Origin: a virus
DNA: 64,000 nt
Strand: one strand, 5' to 3'
IMG/VR virus record: IMGVR_UViG_3300043773_000401
Span: 50,818-114,817 of that record
Notes under the pieces: model-generated
The model's input: the letters and a program-made list of their open reading frames with translations, nothing else
Told to the model about the DNA's origin: nothing
Databases searched by the model: none
Made by a program: the position numbers and the translations under genes
Part shown: one piece after another, positions 19,019 to 28,800 of the stretch
Position numbering within the stretch: position 1 is the first letter of the stretch
Layout: the number at the start of each line of letters is the position of its first letter

Positions 19019-21623
19019 ATGTATTACCTCCAATATTTTTGATTTTTCTTATAACAGGGCTAGTTAAGAATTGTGTCATACCATTTACAAATACACCACC
19101 TTGTTGTGCATATGGTCCAGTATATACTAGTTCATTAGGTCTAAATGAATTCCAGTTAGTAGAATAATCTCCACGGTTAGTATCATAGTTTTGCATAAAC
19201 AAAGAAGTAGGGTCTTGCATCTTCTTTCTAAAGTCTTGCTTTCTTTTATTAGCTTCTAGATCTTTTCCTATACCTGTAAGCATATTAACACCCATCAATG
19301 ATAGATCTGCTATAGATTGATTAGTAGGTCTTAGACCTTCTTTAATATCAGCTTCTACAGAATTATTTAATAGGTTTTTAAATTTGAATGTTTTATTAAA
19401 TCCAGATCCATCTGCATATTTAGGCATACCTCCATATCTTCTATAAGTCATATCATATAACTTAGTACCTGGTTGTCCTTCACCTTGTCCAGTAGTATTA
19501 TCCATAGTAGGAGCTGGAGTATTATAATTATTAGCAGCAGTATTTGTAGCTGTTGAAGGTGTTGTATTAGTATTAGTAAGATTACTAGTAGTTGTATTAG
19601 ATGTGTTAGTTGTATTGGCAGTATTACTTGTTGCTGTACCTGGACCAAAGTTTAATATCCCTTTGAATCTTTTAAGTGAAGGAGATCCCCAGAATATAGG
19701 ATTTCTAGTTTTTAGTTCATTAACAACTATTTGATTTAAAGGACCAGCAAATCCTGTAAAACCACCAGGGAAATTACCTTTAAGTTTAACATTAGAATAT
19801 GGTTGCCAGTTAATAGGTAGTAAATCAAATAAACCACCTGTAGGTCTTGGACTTGTTTGTACATTAGTTTTAGAACTTACATCTACCCAAGTTGTACCAT
19901 CCCATCTTTTATATTTACCATCTATTACTCTTATATCTCCTTTTTCTAGTCCACTTGTTTTACCATCTGTCCCAGTATTAGCTTTACTATCTGTTCCACC
20001 AGAAGGTCCAGCAACATTAACACCTGTTGGAAGATTACTAGTAGTAGCTGATCCTGCATTAGAACTATAATATTTCTTAGCATAATCTTTTGTTTCATTT
20101 ACTCTATTTGTCCATTCAGCTAGTTTAGAAGGAGTAACACCTGAAGTATTAGTATAACTTCTAATTTTTTCTGCAGCAAAAGGATCACCTAAAGCATCTC
20201 CCATTGCCATAACATCTTTACCATATTTTTGCCAAGCTGCATCTACAGCAGTAGGATCTAATTTTCCTGACTTATACATAGCAACTTTTTCTGCAGGTGT
20301 TAATTTACCAGCAGCTACCATCATAGAAGCTCTAGGATCTTCACTATTAAAAGCAAAGTCAAAACCCATAGCTTGTTGGGATAGTGGAAGTTCATAAAGT
20401 CCATACTTATTATAGTACTTATCTATAGCATCTTTAATAGCTTCATCTCTTCCTCCTGTATATGGTGAATATGATTTTTCTGGATCTTGTGTAAATCCAT
20501 AATTGTCATAACCTAATCTAGTCTCACGATCTATTGTATTAGCAACAATATCATATGCTTTATTATACTCAGGTGTACCAGGTTGAACAGCTTTTCCTAC
20601 TTGAGCTTGTTCTAATGCTTCATCTTCTTTTTCTAGCTCTTCTTGATTCTTTAAGTATTGACTAAATGGAGTAAACTGATCAGATCTCATATTATCAAAT
20701 CTACCACCAAAGAATGCTGATAACCCTTCTCTAAATCCTGGTTCTGTTTCAGAAGCTTCATAAGCATCTTGAAAAGATTCCCAGTTACTAAATGGATCAA
20801 AGTTAAGTTCATTAGTATTACCACCATCTGCCATCTTTTTCATTCCTCCATTCTTCATTAAGAAAGGATATGTTTCTTTAAGATTAGCCATGGCAGCTGT
20901 ACTTCTTAGATAATTGATAAAGTTAGTTGTCTTACCTAAATAACTATCTGGTCCTTCTGAGTATCCTGCCATACCACCATCTTGTGCCATTGGCATAGCC
21001 TCTTCTTGCATTTCTCCCATTTGTTGGGGTTGCATTTGTTGAGCTTGCATTTCTTGTTCCATCATCTGTTGATCCATAGGAGCTTCAGTTTGTGGTGAAG
21101 AAGATTGAGCTTCCATAATAGGTCTTACTTCTTCAATGATCTGCATTAAAGCTTGTTCTTGTTCTTCAGGACTAAGTTGCTGTAGTTGTGCTATTACATC
21201 TTCTACACTTGAGTTTATAGATTCAGCATATATAGCAAGTACTTGAGCTATCATATCTTGTTGACTCTGACCACCATCTTGTCTTTTTCTTAATCCTCCC
21301 CCACATTCAAAACATGGCTGACCACCTTTCATGAACATCATCATATTAGGAGCAGGTATACCATAGCTAAACATTTGAGCTGCAGTAGGAGCTGCATAAT
21401 AAGGAGACCCCCCATTCTTCATGGTAACAGTACTAAACTGCATAGGAGCACCAAAGTTATAAAACTCTGCTTCTGTTCTAGCTTGGGGAAAAGCTGTAGT
21501 ACCACCAAACTTCATCTGAAATTTTTCTGGGGTATCATACTCTCTATAAAATGCTGCTTCTCCTTCTGGGGTGTTTGGATACCCTGCCATGCTTAGGTAG
21601 TCTTCTTTTCTCATAGAATACAT
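19011..21623 (-). CDS. Virion protein with multiple KxGG motifs, possible lysozyme-like middle region (870 residues)
   Basis: Glycine-pair motifs are seen at 37-41 (MKFGG), 68-72 (MKNGG), 98-101, 107-118 (CGGGLRKRQDGG), 256-268 (MKNGGMKKMADGG) and 728-739 (RRYGGMPKYADG). A helical domain near 122-170 ending in LSPEEQEQAL is followed by a Met/Gln-rich linker to about 215. Residues 350-530 contain LPLSQQAMGFDFAFNSEDPRA, which loosely recalls the second half of phage GH108-type lysozymes. I would not assign activity from this. Residues 670-720 are a Thr/Asn-rich linker. MRKEDY at 21614 is an alternative start. A TAnnTTTG element lies 18 bases before the chosen ATG, and the gene follows a 28-base gap. 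Likely a virion-associated protein. Confidence 0.8.
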   Translation of the reverse strand: MYSMRKEDYLSMAGYPNTPEGEAAFYREYDTPEKFQMKFGGTTAFPQARTEAEFYNFGAPMQFSTVTMKNGGSPYYAAPTAAQMFSYGIPAPNMMMFMKGGQPCFECGGGLRKRQDGGQSQQDMIAQVLAIYAESINSSVEDVIAQLQQLSPEEQEQALMQIIEEVRPIMEAQSSSPQTEAPMDQQMMEQEMQAQQMQPQQMGEMQEEAMPMAQDGGMAGYSEGPDSYLGKTTNFINYLRSTAAMANLKETYPFLMKNGGMKKMADGGNTNELNFDPFSNWESFQDAYEASETEPGFREGLSAFFGGRFDNMRSDQFTPFSQYLKNQEELEKEDEALEQAQVGKAVQPGTPEYNKAYDIVANTIDRETRLGYDNYGFTQDPEKSYSPYTGGRDEAIKDAIDKYYNKYGLYELPLSQQAMGFDFAFNSEDPRASMMVAAGKLTPAEKVAMYKSGKLDPTAVDAAWQKYGKDVMAMGDALGDPFAAEKIRSYTNTSGVTPSKLAEWTNRVNETKDYAKKYYSSNAGSATTSNLPTGVNVAGPSGGTDSKANTGTDGKTSGLEKGDIRVIDGKYKRWDGTTWVDVSSKTNVQTSPRPTGGLFDLLPINWQPYSNVKLKGNFPGGFTGFAGPLNQIVVNELKTRNPIFWGSPSLKRFKGILNFGPGTATSNTANTTNTSNTTTSNLTNTNTTPSTATNTAANNYNTPAPTMDNTTGQGEGQPGTKLYDMTYRRYGGMPKYADGSGFNKTFKFKNLLNNSVEADIKEGLRPTNQSIADLSLMGVNMLTGIGKDLEANKRKQDFRKKMQDPTSLFMQNYDTNRGDYSTNWNSFRPNELVYTGPYAQQGGVFVNGMTQFLTSPVIRKIKNIGGNTYE

Positions 21624-21630
21624 ATTAATA

Positions 21631-21641
21631 TACTAATATAC
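21631..21641 (-). promoter_or_regulatory. Recurrent GTATATTAGTA element
   Basis: One of four matches to GTAWATTAGTA found just before genes in this window. It lies 7 bases ahead of the ATG of the 870-residue gene, directly downstream of a TAnnTTTG element. It could be part of the promoter or the initiation region of the leader. Confidence 0.35.
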
Positions 21642-21648
21642 AAATATA
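21641..21648 (-). promoter_or_regulatory. Candidate Bacteroidota -7 element (TATATTTG)
   Basis: This is an exact match to TAnnTTTG, the -7 consensus of Bacteroidota sigma factors. It lies in the short gap before the 870-residue gene. A good -33 TTTG at the usual distance is not seen, and AT-rich DNA produces such matches by chance, so this is tentative. Confidence 0.3.
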
Positions 21649-21651
21649 ATG

Positions 21652-24600
21652 TTAATTATTCAAATTATCTAGCCAGCCTCTCTTTTGTCCTCCATATTTA
21701 TTCATTTGACCAGTAGTAAATCCTAAAGGCACATTAATAGCTTTTCCTGTATTTTGAAATGGAAGAATTATTGCAGGACGTTCATTTACCCATCTATCAC
21801 TATAACTTGGATCTCTTCCTATACTTTGTAAAAAATTAAAAAGTTTTGCTGAATATCTTCTTTCATTTCCTGCAGCATAATCACTTAATCTAGATCTTTT
21901 TGAAATATCTAATCCTGTATCTGCAGGTTTAAATAATTTATTAATTTTTCTTGCTTGTTCAGGAGTAAGTTCTTTATCTCTAAAACTATGATTTATTTTC
22001 ATTATATCTTCCCATTCCTTTTTTAAATTTGGATATATTTCATTTATATCATTAGGAGTTTTATTAGGATCTATTTTACCATATTTATCATAAATAGCAT
22101 CTATTCTTTTTAAATATTCTTTATTATTTTTTATAAGTTGATTGATTTCAGCATTTGTATAAAAATCTTTTTCTGTTAAAAGAGGTTCTTTAGTAGCTAG
22201 ACTTTTTGCCTCATTTACTAGATTTTTTTTATTAGTTAGTTGTTCTTTTTTCCATTTCCTAGCATAGTCTTTTACATCTTTAATAGCCTCATCGTAATAT
22301 TTTCTTTGAGTAAAATTTTGATAATCTTCAGGATCTGCTTTGTATACAAGTCTTCCAGAAGCATCTCTATATTCTAACTTCTTAGGATTTACATATGTAG
22401 GTTTACCTTTACCTCTAGTAAATTGTGGTTGACCAGCAAATGAAGAAAGTATACCTTCAGCACCAGTTAATGCCATTTTAGTATAATCTACTTCTCCAGT
22501 ATTAGGATCCACAAATGGAGCCGATATATCTGTAGAAGGTAGATTAATAGACCCTTGATTCATTGGTCCATATCCTGATGTTCCTTGCTCTGTATAAAAT
22601 AATTGAGGTAGTCTATTTCTAAATTCTTTAATAAACTTATTAGGTTCTTTACCAAAGAATGCTCCTTGATTTATTAATGCTCTAGGATCTGCTTTATCAG
22701 ATATTTCTATAGCTGGTAAATCTATAGGTCCTATAGTAGGAACTTCTTCACCTACTTGTGCTTTAGGTAGATTATCTAACCATCCTCCTTTTTTATACAT
22801 TGTATTATTATTTAATTGATTATATCCTGCAGCACCTAATCCAGTTAAACCTATTGCTGGTATTAAAGCTGGAGCATTATTTAACTGTTCTGTTAAGAAT
22901 CTAAGATTAATAGGACTCTTTTTTATAAAACTACCTATTCTGTCTCCTTTAGTACTATTAAAATAATCTATTACCATATCTTTAGTAATACGATCTTCTA
23001 AGTTTTTAATAATGCCTTTATTCATCATATTCTGTCTTAACTCTCTTAAATGAGGTAATCTTTCAACATCTCCTTTCTCAAGGTGGTGCCAATAATCTAA
23101 AGATTCTGCTGCTCTTGTAAGTTCAGGTGTATTTGTCATTGTTCTAGATGAGCCTTCAATATTAGCTAATTGTTGTATAGCTTCAGGTTTAGCTTCTAAT
23201 GTTTTTAAAGCTTCATCTATTTTAGTAGGTTTACTTAATAATGTTGGTCCTGTTGGTTCAGGATCATATAACCAATTATATATATTACGTTTAAATGGAT
23301 TGGTAGTTTTTTTAGCTTCAATTTGTCTTTGTTTCCATTCAGCTAATTCATCTTGAAATTTTTTAATATCTTTCAAGTATTCATTCATTCTATAATATTC
23401 TCTTTGTAAATGGTGACCTGTTTCATGTTCTAATGCAGTTCTAGGAGTTAAATCTAAACCTCGTTGTTTTTTTAAGTTATTTAATTCTCTAAAGTCTATA
23501 TTAACTGTAGCTGTTGGAGAAAAATACTTGGTCTTTTCACCTGATCTAAATGTTAAATTATAAGGTATCATTTTGTCAGGTGTAATACCAATATCTTCTA
23601 ATCTTCTTCTACCTTCTGGTGTTTTCCAAAACTCTGCTGATTTATTAGAATATTCTTTAAGATCTTTAATCTCTTTTCTAAATTGTAAAGGGGTTATAAG
23701 CTTATTATCTAAGTTATTCTTAAGCTTAGTAGTAAGTTCTTTAAAAAAGTTTTTTAACTCTTCAGAACTAAGATCTCTATATCGTAATGCATTAACAGCA
23801 TTTGATAATGGTTTTTTAGTTAATGATCCTATTCCTCCTAACATAGGAGTTACCTCAGCCATATTAAGTGATCTTTCTACATCAGCTTCATCTAAAATAG
23901 GAGTAGCACCATATGCCCCAGCAACTAGGTTAAGGAAAGTTTTACCATACTTAGTAGGATTATTATAGATATCTCTAGCAGCATTAATAGGTGATGATAA
24001 TATTTCTGCCATGTATTGTCCAGAAGGATCTAGTTTAGGTCCTAGATCTATATCTGGTAAGTTTTGTCTAAAACCAGCTACTCTAGTTGCATCTTGTGCT
24101 CTATTAGCTTCAAGAGCTTCTTGTTTAGATAAACCTTTATTATTAAACTCATACATACTAGGTTTAGGCTTAGTAGCTTCTTTAAGAAATGTACCTAAAT
24201 CTTTATTTTTACTATATTGAAATTTAGGTTTAACTTCACCTCTATCCTGATAAGTATCTAACCACCCACCTTTACCAAATCTATAACTTACTCCTGTAGT
24301 TATATTGGGTTGATTATAATATGATCCTGCAGAAAAGTTTACATTACCTCTACCTTTATTAAAGGGTATATTAGCACTTATACTAGGACTAATATATTGA
24401 CTTAATTCAGGGTCAGATTCTATATTAAATCTATTAGCTAAGTCAAAATTTATATTACCAAAATCTACATTAGCTCCAAAGTCTCCTTCTATACCTGTAT
24501 CTCCAGACCATGTTGGATAACCACCAATGTAACCATATGGACTAACTTGAATTCTTCCTTTTTGTGCTCTATCTAACCATCCTCCTGTTTTCTTTTTATT

Positions 24601-25263
24601 TATAAATTGCTTATAAGATTCTGATTGTTTTAGTATATCATATTCTTTAGGTGATAATGTTTGTGTTTTAGTATTTTTATTTGTAGGATCACCATAATAT
24701 ATTGTGTATGTATCACCTATTCCTTGAGTCCAATCTTTTGATATGTGATTTATAGGTTTAGGTTTTTGGTTCTTTACAGTAATTATTTCTTTTTTTGGTT
24801 CTTCTTTTTTTACAGAATTTTTATTTTTCTGATATTCTTCCCAAGCAGCTTGTGATTTTTTACCCCATATACCATCTACTTCACCAATATTAAATCCAGC
24901 ATTTACTAATTCTTCTTGTTTAGCTCTTATTTCTGGATTTCTATACACTACAGGTTGTACTGGTTTTTTATATACAGGAACAAATGCTGTTCCTGCTCCA
25001 TTATATCCAGAAGTATATTGATCTATTCTTGTAGGTTTAATTTTATTTTTATCAATACCATACAAAGGAAGTAAATCAGATATTAATGGGTCATTTATAT
25101 TAAATCTTCTTTCTACACTTTCACTTCCTCTAGTAGCTAAATCTTTTTTATATTTATTATATAAACTTAAACTATCATTATAATCCTGTAGTCTAGGATC
25201 ATTAGGGTTATCTACATAGATAGTTCCTCTTTGAGCTTTAGGTATATTATCTAGCCACCCTCC
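21652..25263 (-). repeat. Five dispersed copies of the GGWLD linker repeat within one gene
   Basis: The copies lie at 25225-25263, 24556-24585, 24238-24270, 22750-22788 and 21652-21693. All share G-G-W-L-D, or RGWLD in the last, and three keep a downstream P-K-A-Q-x-G or A-Q-K-G tail. Spacing is irregular, at about 225, 105, 494 and 365 residues, so this is a linker between unlike modules and not a tandem repeat of a fold. Confidence 0.8.
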
Positions 25264-25833
25264 ATTTTTCTTTATACCTAGTTCTTTTTTCCAAGATCCT
25301 TTATCTGCAAAATTTATAGCAGCTTCTTCATCTTCTCCAAAGTTATATACCTCACCTCTTTTTTGAGCTTCCTTATATATCTTCATCCAGTCTTTTTCAT
25401 CAGACATATTAACCCATGAGTTATCTGGATTTTGAAATATACTAGGAAATGCTACCCATCCTGTAGGTCCGTATTCTCTCATCATGTAATGAGTAGAAGG
25501 TTCAGTTTGTCCTTTTAATGTTATTGATCCAACTCTAGGTTTTACATTATATCCTTTCTGAGCCATAGGTATCTCATATACTTTGTTACCTGGATAGAGA
25601 TAGTCTTGTTCTGGATACATCATCTGTGAGTTACCTAAATCATCCATTCCAAATACTGGATAAGGAACTCCTTTCATAGTTATACTATTACTATTAATTA
25701 GTGTAGGTTCTCCGGGGAATTCCCATTGACCATAATCAGATTCTATAAAACCTGATGTAGTTCTTTTAACATAATTAGGACCTCCTTTAAGACCTTCAGT
25801 AGCTTTCTTCTGATAGTATAACTTCTTCTTCAT
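21652..25833 (-). CDS. Modular virion protein: five GGWLD-type linkers, peptidoglycan-binding-like domain, HExxH metallopeptidase motif
   Basis: Modules are separated by five related linkers: GGWLDNIPKAQRG (191-203), GGWLDRAQKG (417-426), GGWLDTYQDRG (522-532), GGWLDNLPKAQVG (1016-1028) and GGQKRGWLDN at the very C-terminus. The half-motif EIPMAQKG occurs near 87-94. Residues 300-336 fit a PG_binding_1-type domain (AGFNIGEVDGIWGKKSQAAW). Residues 427-520 alternate like an outer-membrane beta-barrel and end in GVSYRF. Residues 803-807 read HETGH, a zinc-peptidase motif, in the longest module. The start overlaps the upstream stop as ATGA, implying coupled translation. I infer a virion protein acting at the cell envelope during entry, perhaps processed at the linkers. 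Cleavage is not shown by the sequence. Confidence 0.82.
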   Translation of the reverse strand: MKKKLYYQKKATEGLKGGPNYVKRTTSGFIESDYGQWEFPGEPTLINSNSITMKGVPYPVFGMDDLGNSQMMYPEQDYLYPGNKVYEIPMAQKGYNVKPRVGSITLKGQTEPSTHYMMREYGPTGWVAFPSIFQNPDNSWVNMSDEKDWMKIYKEAQKRGEVYNFGEDEEAAINFADKGSWKKELGIKKNGGWLDNIPKAQRGTIYVDNPNDPRLQDYNDSLSLYNKYKKDLATRGSESVERRFNINDPLISDLLPLYGIDKNKIKPTRIDQYTSGYNGAGTAFVPVYKKPVQPVVYRNPEIRAKQEELVNAGFNIGEVDGIWGKKSQAAWEEYQKNKNSVKKEEPKKEIITVKNQKPKPINHISKDWTQGIGDTYTIYYGDPTNKNTKTQTLSPKEYDILKQSESYKQFINKKKTGGWLDRAQKGRIQVSPYGYIGGYPTWSGDTGIEGDFGANVDFGNINFDLANRFNIESDPELSQYISPSISANIPFNKGRGNVNFSAGSYYNQPNITTGVSYRFGKGGWLDTYQDRGEVKPKFQYSKNKDLGTFLKEATKPKPSMYEFNNKGLSKQEALEANRAQDATRVAGFRQNLPDIDLGPKLDPSGQYMAEILSSPINAARDIYNNPTKYGKTFLNLVAGAYGATPILDEADVERSLNMAEVTPMLGGIGSLTKKPLSNAVNALRYRDLSSEELKNFFKELTTKLKNNLDNKLITPLQFRKEIKDLKEYSNKSAEFWKTPEGRRRLEDIGITPDKMIPYNLTFRSGEKTKYFSPTATVNIDFRELNNLKKQRGLDLTPRTALEHETGHHLQREYYRMNEYLKDIKKFQDELAEWKQRQIEAKKTTNPFKRNIYNWLYDPEPTGPTLLSKPTKIDEALKTLEAKPEAIQQLANIEGSSRTMTNTPELTRAAESLDYWHHLEKGDVERLPHLRELRQNMMNKGIIKNLEDRITKDMVIDYFNSTKGDRIGSFIKKSPINLRFLTEQLNNAPALIPAIGLTGLGAAGYNQLNNNTMYKKGGWLDNLPKAQVGEEVPTIGPIDLPAIEISDKADPRALINQGAFFGKEPNKFIKEFRNRLPQLFYTEQGTSGYGPMNQGSINLPSTDISAPFVDPNTGEVDYTKMALTGAEGILSSFAGQPQFTRGKGKPTYVNPKKLEYRDASGRLVYKADPEDYQNFTQRKYYDEAIKDVKDYARKWKKEQLTNKKNLVNEAKSLATKEPLLTEKDFYTNAEINQLIKNNKEYLKRIDAIYDKYGKIDPNKTPNDINEIYPNLKKEWEDIMKINHSFRDKELTPEQARKINKLFKPADTGLDISKRSRLSDYAAGNERRYSAKLFNFLQSIGRDPSYSDRWVNERPAIILPFQNTGKAINVPLGFTTGQMNKYGGQKRGWLDNLNN

Positions 25834-28800
25834 CGTGGTGACAGTAAGTTTTTAGTATTAGATATCTTGAATATCATTTTAACATTTCCAGATTTTTCTC
25901 TATATAGATTTATAAAGTTAAGATAATGTCTAAACTTCTTTCTCTGTAATGGATCTTTGCTATAGTTTAAGTTGTTCTGGTTAAGAACTCTATCATAACC
26001 ATTTTCTGATGTATCCCATATAGCTCTTTGAGCATAACCAGGAATAGTAGGATTTAAGAACTCTCCTCTATCTGCAGTAATATCCCAGAACTGATTGAAT
26101 CTATATTTGTTTTCTTCTTTAGAAAATAGTACTTCTATATTGTTAAGATTGATAATAGGATATTGTAGTCTTCCTATGATATCATTCTTAGGTGTACCTC
26201 TAAGTATTAACTGTCCTGATACTTGTTCAGGATTGTAAATAACGGCATGATCAAAGTTAAAGTCTAGTCCTGTGTTAGGATCTGTAAGAACATTAAACTG
26301 ATCTATACCATTAGTAGAGTAAATATAGTTTTCTAGAATATACTCTACACTTCTTATAGTATTTACTGTTTGACCGGTAGGTATTGCATACTCTACTTCA
26401 AATCTGTAATCTTGATTATAGAAGTTACAGAAGCTATCTGTTCTAAAGTTATGTCTCCAAATACCAGTATCTTTTGTAGTATAGAAGTTTCTTCTACTAG
26501 GTATAACCATATCAGGGTGCCAGTCATGGTAAGATATCCAAGCTTCTGATTTAGCATCATAACTTACTGTCCAAGATGCATCTTCAAAGATTTCATTTTC
26601 TTCTAGTTTATACTCACCACCTCTGTAAATAAATAGGTTTACTTCAGTTTCTTTACCAGTTACTGGATCTGTTTGGTATCTTACAAATCTAACTTCTTCC
26701 TTAGGAACCTTAAGTTTAAAGTCTTTCTTACAGAAGTATACTAACTGATCAGAGTTATCATATATAGTTTGACATCCTACACCAGATATTGGATTATCAG
26801 TAAATGGATATTCTGGAAAATCTTGTGTTAGTCTATAAGGTAAATACCAATCAAACCACCATCTTAATCCTGAAGCAGATATTTCTTTTAATCCACCAAA
26901 GTATCTAAAGATTTTACCTTGACTTTGACTTATCCAATATACTCCAGTAGGTGTGCTTATTATTGAGTATCTGTCTTGGCATGATCCATATTCAAATGCT
27001 ATATCTGCATTTACAATTGACTGTTGTGGTTGTGAGAATAGACCTCCATCACCAATAGTTACCTTAGTACCAAGTTCTGTTTCTAGAACATCTACTCCTT
27101 GGAACATTAATGGACTATCAGTTTCAAATGTTATAATAGCACCATTCTTAGCAATACCATTAATAGAGTTAGGTTTGTTTAAGAACTCTTTATAGTTATT
27201 AGCTAGGAATGCATACCAGAAATCTTTCTTAGCTTCCAAGTTTTGAGGAAGAGAATAAAGAACTCTGTTTGGATAATAAGTATAACAAAACTCAGATACA
27301 TTAGGGTCATAACCTCTATCTTGCATATTACCCCATGAGATATAGTTATTAAATAACTTAGTTATACTTAGTGAGTAATCATACTTATAGTAGTTATCAG
27401 CTTTTATAATCTCAGTATCAAACAATGCTTGTAGATCTGTATATCTAAATGGATCATAGAATCTTTCTTGTGGTTCTTCATCCCAGTCTCTTTGATCTAC
27501 ATTAATCTCTGACTCTACAATGAAGTCTCTTACTCCTGTATTAAATAAATAGAAGAATCCATTAAGTACATTAAATAGTCCACTGCTACCTGCAAATGGT
27601 ACAGCTGTACAATGTCCTCTATCTAGATGATGAAAATTACTTGGGAATAAAGGATTAGATACTGGATCAGGTTCAGTAAATGTTGATCCATTAAATAGTG
27701 TATTTAAGAAACTACCTAAATCAAAGCCTGTAAAATTTGCCCAGAATCTAGGATACTGAATCATATACTTAAGTGTATAGTCTAGTTCAGTACCATCTGG
27801 TAAATTATATAACCAGTCATAGAAATAGAAGAACTTATTTTTTTCTGTATATCTACCAACATATGTATCTCCACCAAACATTAATCCTGTAGAATATTTT
27901 TTATCAAACTCACAAGGATTAGCTAGTTGTTCATTAGTAATTCTACCAATCTTAAACATACATGGAGAAGCTACTACTTGTTTAACTTGATCTAGTTGAC
28001 CATACAAGTTTCTTATCCTATACTTAAGAGCTCCATAATAAACTGCTGTTTTAGTTCTAAACTGAGCAGTGTAATTATCAAACCATACTTTATCTTGTGA
28101 ATTAGCAGATAGGTTATTACCTAAGTTATCAGCACCTGTTGGAAATAAAGCAGGGAAACTCGTAGCAGCTTGAACAGATCCTAAAGTTTGTATAGTATTA
28201 TCTGTAAATAAATATTGTGAATTAGGATTAGTAATACAAGTACCTATAGCATTAAGTATTTTATCTTGTAGAGTTATAGGTTTATCTAGATCTAGTACTA
28301 CACATTTATTTCTAAATAAGTTATTTATAGTATACTCTTTAGGATTTAATGGGAAGTTTTCTACCTGTATAGTTTGTAGATTAGTATCTAAGTATAATGA
28401 TTGATTTATAAGTTTTCTTTGATTACCTATAGCACAAGCTCTTCCTGGATCAAATACTGTATAAGCTCCATGAGATCTATACATAAGAGCATACTGTTCA
28501 TATGATAAGAAAGCTTCTATAAGTTTAAGTACAGAGTCTGCTGCTTGTGTCCAATAATATATAAGTGTAGTAATAGCACCAACCGGCATAATAGAATTAC
28601 TATTTTGAAAAGCAGTCTCTTCAAATTCATATTCTGTTTCTGGTCCTAATGATGCAGGCTGACCTGTAGCTGTTGTAAAACTTATTGTAGCACCAACATC
28701 AGCTGAACCAATTAATGGTACAAGAGAATTTAATAATTCTGCTATTGGAGTTTGAGCTGCTAAAGCACCATTTACAGATCCTGTAATTATTCCTGCTGAT

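Noticed and set aside
19500-19640. Thr/Asn-rich tract as a phase-variable or satellite repeat
   Set aside because: At the DNA level the codons vary and no exact short tandem repeat is maintained. It reads as a protein linker.
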